NCBI GenBank assembly: GCA_030653175.1
Contig: JAURZV010000021.1
Span: forward strand, 1-36,062
DNA length: 36,062 bases
Direction: 5' to 3'
DNA from: Methylobacter sp.
GTDB taxonomy: Bacteria > Pseudomonadota > Gammaproteobacteria > Methylococcales > Methylomonadaceae
Made by a program: the position numbers and the translations under genes. Each line of letters begins with the position of its first letter. The first letter of the stretch is position 1. The notes under the pieces are model-generated. The model was not told where the DNA came from. It saw nothing but the letters and a program-made list of their open reading frames with translations, and ran no database searches. This document shows positions 6,945-14,178 of this stretch, in pieces.

Positions 6945-9649
6945 TGCGCGACCCTAATCCACAAACCATTTATCTAAAAGACTACACAGTCCCCGAATAC
7001 CTGATTCACAGCGTTGCCTTAAATTTTACCCTGGATGATGAAAACACCCTGGTTAGTTCACGACTCACCCTGAGCCGTAATCCTGCCAGCCGGTCCCGCG
7101 ACACATCACTGGCCTTATCGGGCGAAAACCTGAAACTCATTCGCGTAAATCTGGATGACGGCAATGACTTAACCAAAGATCAATACCTGCAAACCCAGGA
7201 TGCGTTAATCATTAACAATGTTCCGCAGCAGCAACGTTTTGTGCTGAACATCGAAAACACGATCAACCCGAAAGCCAACACCGCTTTGGAGGGACTATAT
7301 CTTTCCAACGGTATGCTGTGCACCCAGTGCGAGGCGGAAGGCTTCAGGAAAATCGCCTATTTCCTGGATCGGCCCGATGTGATGACCCTGTTCACCACAA
7401 CCTTGGTCGGCGACAAAGACCGTTATCCGGTTTTATTATCCAACGGCAATAAAGTCGCTCAAGGAGAGTTGCCTGACAATCGCCACTGGGTGACCTGGGA
7501 AGACCCGTTCAACAAGCCGTGCTATTTGTTCGCGCTGGTGGCAGGGCAACTCGAATGCATCGCAGACCGCTTTACCACGCAATCCGGCCGCGACATCGAC
7601 CTGCAAATCTTTGTCGAAAAACACGACATGGATAAATGCGGTCACGCCATGCAGTCGCTGAAAAACGCGATGCGCTGGGATGAACAGGTGTACGGACGCG
7701 AATACGATCTGGATTTATATATGATCGTTGCAGTCAGCCACTTCAACATGGGCGCGATGGAAAACAAAGGGCTTAACGTATTTAATACCAAATTTGTGCT
7801 GGCGCGGCCCGATACCGCGACCGACTCGGATTATGAACATATCGAAGGCGTGATCGGCCATGAATATTTCCATAACTGGTCCGGCAACCGCATCACCTGC
7901 CGGGACTGGTTCCAGCTCAGCCTCAAAGAAGGCTTTACGGTATTCCGCGACCAGGAATTTACCGGCGACCGCACCTCCAAGGCCGTTAAACGCATCGAAG
8001 ATGTCAACATGCTGCGCACCCGCCAGTTTGCCGAAGACGCGGGGCCGTTGGCGCATCCGATACGCCCTGACGCCTATATTGAAATCAACAATTTTTACAC
8101 CTTGACCGTGTATGAAAAGGGCGCCGAAGTGGTACGCATGATCCACACACTGGTTGGCGCGGAAGGCTTTCGCAAAGGCAGTGACTTATACTTTGAGCGT
8201 CATGACGGACAAGCGGTTACCTGCGATGATTTCGTCAATGCGATGGAAGCCGCCAATGACATTGATTTGACCCAATTCCGCCGCTGGTACGCCCAAGCCG
8301 GAACACCGGTATTAACTGTTCAACAGCACTATGACCCATCCGCACAAACCCTGACTTTAACCATAAGCCAAAGTTGCCCGCCCACTCCTGGACAAACAGT
8401 AAAAGAACCTCTACATATTCCGGTAACAGTAGGGTTACTTAATAGAAACGGCTCCGTCGCACCTTGCAAGCTGCAAGGCAGCGTTCCCAAGCCCGAGTTT
8501 GGGAACGCGCGCAATGAAGTCATTTTGCAACTCACGCAGTCAGAGCAGACCTTTACCTTTGAAAGTTTAGCCGAACAGCCGGCGGTTTCTATTCTAAGAG
8601 GTTTTTCAGCACCGGTTAAACTGGTAATGGAGCGTAGCCTGGATGAGCTGGCGTTTTTATTAAGCTACGACAGCGACACTTTTAATCGCTGGGAAGCCGG
8701 GCAGCAACTGGCCGGACAAATTATTACCGGACTGATTGCCGACCTGCAAAACGGCAGAGATATGCATGTCAATCCTATTATGATCACGGCCTTTAAGCAG
8801 GTGCTGGAGCAACCATGGGATGACTTGTCGTATTTTTCTTTGCTATTAAGCCTGCCTTCGGAAACCTATCTGGCCGAACAAATGCAGGTTGTCGATGTAG
8901 AAGCCATTCATGCTGCCCGCGAATATGTCACGCTGGCTTTGGCCGAACAGCTGCAAACGCAGTTCCAGGCTTTATACCTGAATAATCATCGGGATGAATC
9001 CGGGGAATTCGATTCCGGCGCAATCGGCCGCAGACGCATCAAAAACACTTGTTTAAGTTATTTAAGCAAGCTGGAAAATAAAGACATTCACCAATTGTCG
9101 CAACAGCAATTTAACAGCGCTAAGAACATGACCGACCAAATGGCGGCGTTAACGGTTATCGCCAATAGCCCGCATCCTGCCAAACAACAGTGCCTGGACA
9201 GCTTTTACCACCAATGGCAAGCGGAAGCGCTGGTTATAGACAAATGGTTTGCGCTGCAAGCCTCCGGCAGCATGCCCGACACCTTTGCGACAGTGCAGGC
9301 GTTAATGCAGCACCCGGCGTTTGATTTAAAAAATCCAAACCGCGTCAGGTCATTGATCGGCGCATTCAGCCAATCTAACCCGCTGCATTTTCACGCGTCT
9401 AACGGGCAAGGCTATCAATTTCTCGCCGACCAAATTATTGCATTGAACACCTTGAACCCGCAGGTTGCATCCCGCATGGTCGGCGCGTTAACGGCGTGGC
9501 GAAGATATGACGAAGGCAGGCAAGCGCTGATGAAAGCGCAACTGGAACGAATCATGACCACCGAAGCGATTTCCAAAGATGTTTACGAAGTGGCAAGTAA
9601 AAGTCTGGCCGTAGGGGCGACCGGCCGGTCGCCCCTACAAAACCCATGA
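6944..9649 (+). CDS. pepN: Aminopeptidase N (M1 family zinc metallopeptidase)
   Basis: A 901-residue cytoplasmic aminopeptidase that removes N-terminal residues from peptides. The exopeptidase motif GAMEN is at residues 270-274, the zinc ligands are in HEYFH (306-310), and the third ligand is Glu329 in SLKEG. The C-terminal alpha-helical DUF3458-type domain is complete. Two oddities are visible. A 10-bp-arm palindrome at 8481-8508 is translated in frame as part of GSVPKPEFGNAR, lengthening a loop relative to other PepN proteins. The final codons and stop come from a 28-bp REP-like palindrome (9611-9638), giving the unusual tail VGATGRSPLQNP. Neither should affect catalysis. It is third in the moaB-DUF423-pepN coupled unit. 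Confidence 0.96.
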   Translation: MRDPNPQTIYLKDYTVPEYLIHSVALNFTLDDENTLVSSRLTLSRNPASRSRDTSLALSGENLKLIRVNLDDGNDLTKDQYLQTQDALIINNVPQQQRFVLNIENTINPKANTALEGLYLSNGMLCTQCEAEGFRKIAYFLDRPDVMTLFTTTLVGDKDRYPVLLSNGNKVAQGELPDNRHWVTWEDPFNKPCYLFALVAGQLECIADRFTTQSGRDIDLQIFVEKHDMDKCGHAMQSLKNAMRWDEQVYGREYDLDLYMIVAVSHFNMGAMENKGLNVFNTKFVLARPDTATDSDYEHIEGVIGHEYFHNWSGNRITCRDWFQLSLKEGFTVFRDQEFTGDRTSKAVKRIEDVNMLRTRQFAEDAGPLAHPIRPDAYIEINNFYTLTVYEKGAEVVRMIHTLVGAEGFRKGSDLYFERHDGQAVTCDDFVNAMEAANDIDLTQFRRWYAQAGTPVLTVQQHYDPSAQTLTLTISQSCPPTPGQTVKEPLHIPVTVGLLNRNGSVAPCKLQGSVPKPEFGNARNEVILQLTQSEQTFTFESLAEQPAVSILRGFSAPVKLVMERSLDELAFLLSYDSDTFNRWEAGQQLAGQIITGLIADLQNGRDMHVNPIMITAFKQVLEQPWDDLSYFSLLLSLPSETYLAEQMQVVDVEAIHAAREYVTLALAEQLQTQFQALYLNNHRDESGEFDSGAIGRRRIKNTCLSYLSKLENKDIHQLSQQQFNSAKNMTDQMAALTVIANSPHPAKQQCLDSFYHQWQAEALVIDKWFALQASGSMPDTFATVQALMQHPAFDLKNPNRVRSLIGAFSQSNPLHFHASNGQGYQFLADQIIALNTLNPQVASRMVGALTAWRRYDEGRQALMKAQLERIMTTEAISKDVYEVASKSLAVGATGRSPLQNP
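8481..8508. repeat. Palindrome inside pepN
   Basis: Arms GCGTTCCCAA and TTGGGAACGC are perfectly complementary around an 8-base loop. A smaller hairpin TTGCA/TGCAA lies just upstream at 8464-8476. The sequence stays in frame within pepN. Confidence 0.75.
9611..9638. repeat. 28-bp perfect palindrome at the pepN 3' end
   Basis: GTAGGGGCGACCGG followed immediately by its exact reverse complement. The same arm sequence bounds the element at 5872-6006. It provides the last sense codons of pepN and may act as a 3' stabilising hairpin. Confidence 0.85.
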
Positions 9650-9661
9650 ACAGCCGGCCAA

Positions 9662-9795
9662 GCGGGGCGGAGCTTGCAACCCCGCGCCTAACGTTTGCGC
9701 ACTCCCTAAGCAAAGTGATTACACTTTCATGCGGGGCGGGGTTTGCAACCCCGCTCTTAACGTTTGCGCGCTCCCTGAGCAAAGTGGTTACACTT
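9662..9795. repeat. Two 69-bp tandem repeats
   Basis: Copies at 9662-9730 and 9731-9795 each run from GCGGGGCGG through TTGCAACCCCGC and AACGTTTGCGC to CAAAGTG and TTACACTT, with a few substitutions. Each contains a GCGGGG/CCCCGC hairpin. They lie in the 235-bp gap between pepN and the pteridine reductase gene, which otherwise holds only a short CTTTCGTG/TTTTTCGTGG remnant near 9848-9864. Confidence 0.8.
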
Positions 9796-9884
9796 AACCA
9801 ACGCCTTACGTTTCGGACGTGGCAACATGCCTCGTCCGGCTTGGCGTCTTTCGTGTTTTTCGTGGACAAATCGCCGTTTTTACT

Positions 9885-10625
9885 ATGAAGGGGCACGCCA
9901 AAAATGTGTTGATTACCGGTGCCGCCAAACGCATAGGCGCAGCTTGTGCGCGGCTGCTGCATAGCGAGGGCTGCAATGTTTTTTTGCATTACCGGTCTTC
10001 GGCAGCAGAAGCGCATCAGCTTTGCGATGAACTGAATCAACATCGCCCCGATTCGGCAAAAATCATGCAGGCCGATTTGCTGAACATGGCCGAGCTGGAA
10101 GCTGTTGCCAGGGAAGCCTGCATGACCTGGGGCGGCATTGATGTACTGGTGAATAACGCCTCATCCTTTTACCCAACGGCTATGACTGATGTGACCGAAC
10201 GACAATGGGATGAGTTATTGGGCAGTAATTTAAAAGCGCCGTTTTTTCTGGCGAAAGCCTTGGCAAAGACCTTAGCCGATAATCAGGGCTGTATCGTTAA
10301 TATTATTGACATCCATGCCGAACGGGGCTTAAGCGGTTATCCCGTGTACAGCATCTCAAAAGCCGGACTAGCCGCCATGACCAAGGTTTTAGCCAAAGAG
10401 CTGGGACCTGCCGTCAGGGTCAACGGCGTGGCTCCGGGAGCGATACTCTGGCCGGACAACGATTTATCCGAATCGGCCAAACTGGAGATACTGCAACGGG
10501 TGGCTTTAAAACGCAGCGGCGAACCGCTTGATATTGCCAAAGCCGTGCTTTTTTTGATTAAGGATGCCGGTTACATCACCGGCCAGATACTGACCGTCGA
10601 TGGCGGGCGCACCCTATTTTGTTGA
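9885..10625 (+). CDS. folM: Pteridine reductase-like short-chain dehydrogenase
   Basis: A 246-residue NAD(P)H-dependent SDR. It has the cofactor loop TGAAKRIGAA (about 12-21), the NNASSF motif near 89-94, the catalytic YSISK near 154-158, and VAPGAILWP, typical of pteridine reductase/FolM proteins that reduce dihydromonapterin or dihydrofolate. The ATG at 9885 is chosen because homology begins at KNVLITG; a longer reading from 9819 would translate repeat DNA. Its 3' end overlaps the convergent folK by 12 bp, and folB follows, so the gene sits in a folate/pterin neighbourhood that supports the assignment. Substrate preference is not decidable from sequence. Confidence 0.82.
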   Translation: MKGHAKNVLITGAAKRIGAACARLLHSEGCNVFLHYRSSAAEAHQLCDELNQHRPDSAKIMQADLLNMAELEAVAREACMTWGGIDVLVNNASSFYPTAMTDVTERQWDELLGSNLKAPFFLAKALAKTLADNQGCIVNIIDIHAERGLSGYPVYSISKAGLAAMTKVLAKELGPAVRVNGVAPGAILWPDNDLSESAKLEILQRVALKRSGEPLDIAKAVLFLIKDAGYITGQILTVDGGRTLFC

Positions 10626-11123
10626 AACCCAAGCAGGTGTGACGCGCTTTTGCCTGAGACCGGTCTTGTCGAATTGATCCCAAAGCTCGGCGTAGCTGAG
10701 GTGACTGACAGGATGTTTCAAACTCGGGGCAATTTCCGCCAAAGGCTCAAGCACAAAAGCGTAATGTTCAATTTCATCCCTTGGTATTTGCAAGCGGCCA
10801 TCATTAACGATCAGGTCGCCGTATAGAATCAGGTCCAGATCGAGGGTGCGCGCAGCAAATTTCCGGCTGTCGCGCGTGCGGCCATTATCCAGCTCAATTT
10901 GCCTAAGCTGCTTGGCAACCGCTTTCACCTCCAGATCGGAATCGAAACCGACCACAAGATTGTAGAAAACATCGCCTGTAAAGCCGACCGGTTCTGATTC
11001 ATAAATACTTGAAACCGTCAGTTCGCCAAAAGTTTGTTCAAGTGCCAGCAGGCTGGCTGGGATGTGTTCATCCTTGTTTATGTTGCTGCCGATGCTGATA
11101 TAGCCTCGGCTCACGGTTTCCAT
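10614..11123 (-). CDS. folK: 2-amino-4-hydroxy-6-hydroxymethyldihydropteridine pyrophosphokinase (HPPK)
   Basis: A 169-residue cytoplasmic kinase that pyrophosphorylates 6-hydroxymethyl-dihydropterin for folate synthesis. Visible signatures are YISIGSN at the N-terminus, SIYESEPVGF near 40-49, and the metal and ATP motif RKFAARTLDLDLILYG near 86-101. The start overlaps the folB stop by 13 bp, so the two pterin genes form one minus-strand transcript. The 3' end overlaps the convergent pteridine reductase gene. Complete length. Confidence 0.94.
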   Translation of the reverse strand: METVSRGYISIGSNINKDEHIPASLLALEQTFGELTVSSIYESEPVGFTGDVFYNLVVGFDSDLEVKAVAKQLRQIELDNGRTRDSRKFAARTLDLDLILYGDLIVNDGRLQIPRDEIEHYAFVLEPLAEIAPSLKHPVSHLSYAELWDQFDKTGLRQKRVTPAWVSTK

Positions 11124-11470
11124 GCTCCCCGCTCAATCACAATACCGACATCGCTGGCGCCGCGGATAGCGCCTTTTTTATTCAGGGTTATTTTCACCCA
11201 AGGCACGCTAAATTCATTACGGATAATGTCGGCTATTTCTGAGATTAATTTTTCAACCAGCAAAAATTGGCTGGCTTCGACAAAAGAAATAATGCGGTGA
11301 GAAACGGTCTTGTAATCAAGCGTGTATTGAATATCGTCGGTTTCAGCGGCTTTTTGAATATCAAAAGCCATCTCGATATCAAGAATGACGGTTTGTTTTG
11401 TCACTCTTTCCCAGTCATAAATGCCGATGATAGTTTCGATTTCCAGCCCGCCTAAAAATATGATGTCCAT
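11111..11470 (-). CDS. folB: Dihydroneopterin aldolase
   Basis: A 119-residue enzyme that cleaves dihydroneopterin to 6-hydroxymethyl-dihydropterin, the step before FolK. It begins MDIIFLGGLEIETIIGIYDWER, contains LDYKTV (around 52-57) and VEKLISEIAD, and ends in the family strand VKITLNKKGAIRG. The length is standard. It is first gene of the folB-folK unit and divergent from plsY, with a 96-bp gap between them that must hold both promoters. Confidence 0.93.
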   Translation of the reverse strand: MDIIFLGGLEIETIIGIYDWERVTKQTVILDIEMAFDIQKAAETDDIQYTLDYKTVSHRIISFVEASQFLLVEKLISEIADIIRNEFSVPWVKITLNKKGAIRGASDVGIVIERGAWKP

Positions 11471-11566
11471 TGTGATTTCCGGTTATGATGCGTGTTTTTT
11501 TAAAGTTGGTAAGTATCAGGGAAACGCCCCGTGCTTACAAGTTCTGAATGATGAAAAGGTTACGCA

Positions 11567-12139
11567 ATGGTTGAATGGTTGTTTGTTCCGGCTGCCTATC
11601 TGATAGGCTCAATTTCCAGTGCAATTATTATTTGCCGCCTGATGGGCTTGCCGGATCCCCGCGAACAGGGCTCGGGCAATCCCGGAGCGACCAATGTAAT
11701 GCGTATTGGCGGAAAAAAAGCGGCGGCGATTACCCTGCTGGGCGATATGCTGAAAGGTTTAATCCCGGTCTATGCCGCGAATGCGTTGGGACTGCCGACC
11801 GAGTTAGTTGCCGCGACCGGATTGGCGGCCTTTATGGGCCATCTCTATCCGGTGTTTTTTGGTTTTAAAGGCGGCAAGGGCGTTGCGACATCGGTCGGTG
11901 TGTTGCTCGGTTTTTTCTGGGCGCTTGGTTTTGCCTTCATGGCAACCTGGTTCCTGATTTATAAACTGGGCAAGATTTCATCCTTGTCCGCATTAGTCGC
12001 CTCTATCCTGTCACCCGTTTTTGCCTGGTTTATTACTGGCAACGAGGCTATCGTTGCCGCTTCCGCAGTGATGATGGTTTTCTTGTTATGGCGGCATAAG
12101 GGTAATATCCAGCGATTGCTGGCCGGACAAGAAGGCTAA
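11567..12139 (+). CDS. plsY: Glycerol-3-phosphate acyltransferase PlsY
   Basis: A 190-residue integral inner-membrane enzyme that transfers an acyl group from acyl-phosphate to glycerol-3-phosphate, the first step of phospholipid synthesis. It has about five membrane segments. Conserved loops are visible: GSGNPGATNVMR (about 37-48) and GHLYPVFFGFKGGKGVATS (about 91-109). Divergent from folB, an arrangement common in gammaproteobacteria. It converges on tsaD, with a long inverted repeat between. Confidence 0.95.
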   Translation: MVEWLFVPAAYLIGSISSAIIICRLMGLPDPREQGSGNPGATNVMRIGGKKAAAITLLGDMLKGLIPVYAANALGLPTELVAATGLAAFMGHLYPVFFGFKGGKGVATSVGVLLGFFWALGFAFMATWFLIYKLGKISSLSALVASILSPVFAWFITGNEAIVAASAVMMVFLLWRHKGNIQRLLAGQEG

Positions 12140-12146
12140 TTAAGCA

Positions 12147-12233
12147 TTAATTCAAAACATATCACCACGAAGAACACGAAGCTTTTACCTTGATTTTTCT
12201 TCGTGAACTTCGTGTCTTCGTGGTGAATTAATT
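12147..12233. terminator. Long inverted repeat between convergent plsY and tsaD
   Basis: TCACCACGAAGAACACGAAG (12162-12181) matches the reverse complement of CTTCGTGTCTTCGTGGTGA (12208-12226) with one unpaired base. Outer ATTAATTCA/TGAATTAAT arms extend it. It lies between converging genes and could act as a bidirectional terminator. It also looks like a dispersed element, since a half-copy is present near 9848-9864. Confidence 0.6.
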
Positions 12234-12266
12234 CGCTTACATTTCAATGACTGTAAGGTTGAGCGA

Positions 12267-13289
12267 TTAGCAGCCCGATAACTCACTAATCGGCCAACGA
12301 GGCCGGGCATAAATTTCCAGCCCTTGCTGCTGGCCCGCCATTAAACGCTGACAACCCGCATAAGCAATCATCGCGCCGTTATCGGTACAAAATTGGAGTC
12401 TCGGAAAATAGAGTTGGGCATTTTCCTTGGCGACCATTTCCGCCAGACATGCGCGAATTTGCTTATTGGCGCTGACCCCTCCGGCAATAACCAGTCTTTT
12501 CAGGCCGGTTTGTTGCAAGGCCCGCCTGCATTTGATGCTGAGCGTCTCGGCAACCGCCTGTTGAAATGCGGCGGCGATATTAGCCTTATCCTGATCGGCT
12601 ATGTTATGACCAAGTCCAGAGGCGTTGACGGTATTCAGCGTGAATGTTTTTAAGCCGCTGAAACTAAAGTCCAATCCGGGGCGATCGGTCATCGGACGAG
12701 GAAATTTAATCTGCGGTTTGCCATGTTCTGCAAGTGCGGACAGCTTCGGCCCGCCGGGGTACCCCAAGCCCAGCATTTTCGCGGTCTTATCAAAAGCTTC
12801 ACCGGCGGCATCATCAAGGGATTCACCTAATAATTGATAGCGACCGATACCCTCAACCTGCACCAGCAGGGTATGCCCCCCGGAAATCAGCAACGCAACA
12901 AATGGAAATTCAGGCGGGTTTTCTTCCAGCATCGGCGCCAGCAAATGCCCTTCCATATGATGAACGGCAAGCGCGGGAACTTGCCATGTCCAAGCAAGGC
13001 TTCTGGCCGTTGCCGCGCCAACCAGCAACGCCCCCATCAAGCCGGGCCCTGCCGTGTAAGCAATGCCGTTAATATCGCTGCCGGCCAGTTGACTTTCCTG
13101 CAAGCATTGCTTGATCAACGGCACTAATTTTCGAATGTGGTCGCGCGATGCAAGCTCGGGAACAACGCCGCCGTATTCGCTATGCATTGCAACCTGGCTG
13201 TATAAAAGATGGCTGCACAGGCCGTGTTCGGAGTGATAAATGGCGACACCGGTTTCGTCACAAGAGGTTTCTATGCCTAAAACGTACAT
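12267..13289 (-). CDS. tsaD: tRNA N6-adenosine threonylcarbamoyltransferase
   Basis: A 340-residue ASKHA-fold enzyme that, with TsaB and TsaE, transfers threonylcarbamoyl to A37 of ANN-decoding tRNAs. It starts [18 protein letters not shown], carries the metal-binding [10 protein letters not shown] near 110-119 (two His ligands), [11 protein letters not shown] near 135-145, and [10 protein letters not shown] near 268-277. Length is normal. It is divergent from rpsU, a very common gammaproteobacterial gene order, and separated by about 106 bp containing the rpsU promoter. Confidence 0.96.
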   Translation of the reverse strand: MYVLGIETSCDETGVAIYHSEHGLCSHLLYSQVAMHSEYGGVVPELASRDHIRKLVPLIKQCLQESQLAGSDINGIAYTAGPGLMGALLVGAATARSLAWTWQVPALAVHHMEGHLLAPMLEENPPEFPFVALLISGGHTLLVQVEGIGRYQLLGESLDDAAGEAFDKTAKMLGLGYPGGPKLSALAEHGKPQIKFPRPMTDRPGLDFSFSGLKTFTLNTVNASGLGHNIADQDKANIAAAFQQAVAETLSIKCRRALQQTGLKRLVIAGGVSANKQIRACLAEMVAKENAQLYFPRLQFCTDNGAMIAYAGCQRLMAGQQQGLEIYARPRWPISELSGC

Positions 13290-13296
13290 TGAGTTT

Positions 13297-13324
13297 TTGA
13301 AATTTATAAAAGTAAAGGTATAAT
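13297..13324 (+). promoter_or_regulatory. Strong candidate sigma-70 promoter of the rpsU-dnaG-rpoD operon
   Basis: TTGAAA (13297-13302), a 16-bp spacer and a consensus TATAAT (13319-13324) lie 72 bp upstream of the rpsU start in the divergent gap with tsaD. A roughly 65-nt leader would result. Confidence 0.7.
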
Positions 13325-13395
13325 TAAGGGTTCTGTTTGTTCAGTGGATTGAAAGATCCTAACTTTTTAAATATTAACATATTCGGGTCATTATA

Positions 13396-13629
13396 ATGCC
13401 GTCAGTAAAAATCAAAGAAAACGAACCATTTGATATTGCGATTCGCCGTTTTAAACGCGCTTGTGAAAAAGCGGGTGTATTGGCAGAAGTGCGTCGCCGC
13501 GAGTTTTACGAAAAACCAACCGCAGAGCGTAAACGTAAAGGCGCCGCTGCTGTTAAACGTCACTTGAAAAAATTAGCGCGTGAGCGTTATGCGTTGAAAA
13601 ACCTACGTCGTGGACGCCCTGCACTGTAA
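13396..13629 (+). CDS. rpsU: 30S ribosomal protein S21
   Basis: A 77-residue basic small-subunit protein that helps mRNA selection during initiation. It starts [20 protein letters not shown] and contains [14 protein letters not shown], both S21 signatures, with a slightly longer basic tail ([11 protein letters not shown]) than the 71-residue E. coli protein. It is first gene of the macromolecular-synthesis operon, 18 bp ahead of the YqeY-type gene. Confidence 0.97.
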   Translation: MPSVKIKENEPFDIAIRRFKRACEKAGVLAEVRRREFYEKPTAERKRKGAAAVKRHLKKLARERYALKNLRRGRPAL

Positions 13630-13647
13630 AAACTTAAGGTTAATGCG

Positions 13648-14097
13648 ATGGATTTGTTAACAGATCGTATCAAGGAAGATATGAAGGCCTCCATGAAAGG
13701 GGGCAATAAAGCAAGACTCGGTGTGATTCGTTTGATTTTGGCGGCTATTAAGCAGGTTGAAGTCGATGAGCGCATCGTTTTGGATAACGAACGGGTTATC
13801 CAAGTGCTTGACAAGATGCTTAAGCAGCGGCGCGAATCTATCAGACAGTTTGCGGACGCCGGTCGACATGACCTGGTAGCCATCGAAGAGGCTGAAATTC
13901 CGGTGATTCAGGATTTTATGCCGCAGGCTCTGACCGAAACCGAAATTGATTTAATGATCAAAGACGCTGTTGCAGGGTCCGGCGCAGAATCCGTTAAAGA
14001 TATGGGCAAGGTCATGGCTTTGCTTAAAGCAAAAATGCAAGGGCGCGCCGATATGTCGGTTGTAAGTATCAAAATCAAGGCTGCGCTAGCTGGATAG
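13648..14097 (+). CDS. yqeY: GatB/YqeY domain-containing protein
   Basis: A 149-residue protein related to the tail domain of GatB, the tRNA-dependent amidotransferase subunit. It shows LTDRIKEDMKASMKGGNKARLGVIRLI at the N-terminus (quoted as adjoining segments), the QRRESIRQF region near 57-65 and a C-terminal helical YqeY core ending MSVVSIKIKAALAG. It probably acts in tRNA or aminoacyl-tRNA biology, but the family has no settled role. In many gammaproteobacteria it lies between rpsU and dnaG exactly as here. The gap to dnaG is occupied by a dispersed repeat. Confidence 0.9.
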   Translation: MDLLTDRIKEDMKASMKGGNKARLGVIRLILAAIKQVEVDERIVLDNERVIQVLDKMLKQRRESIRQFADAGRHDLVAIEEAEIPVIQDFMPQALTETEIDLMIKDAVAGSGAESVKDMGKVMALLKAKMQGRADMSVVSIKIKAALAG

Positions 14098-14116
14098 TTT
14101 TTTTACTGACCTTCCC

Positions 14117-14173
14117 CGGCAATTGCTCCTGAGTTGCCCTACCTCCTGCATCCGTGCAGTCAGTCGTCGGAGC
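14117..14173 (+). repeat. Dispersed repeat, copy C, immediately upstream of dnaG
   Basis: Runs CGGCAATTGCTCCTGAGTTG, then CCCTACCTCCTGCATCCG and TGCAGTCAGTCGTCGGAGC. It fills the yqeY-dnaG gap, and its last bases GGAG (14169-14172) stand 6 nt before the dnaG GTG, so the repeat supplies the apparent Shine-Dalgarno sequence. Confidence 0.75.
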
Positions 14174-14178
14174 ATTAC

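Noticed and set aside
9662-9795. CRISPR array
   Set aside because: Two adjacent 69-bp copies with no unique spacers and no cas genes; a simple tandem duplication.
14134-14178. Longer DnaG start at the TTG codon at 14134
   Set aside because: The extra 15 residues come from the dispersed repeat, and family homology begins exactly at the GTG at 14179.
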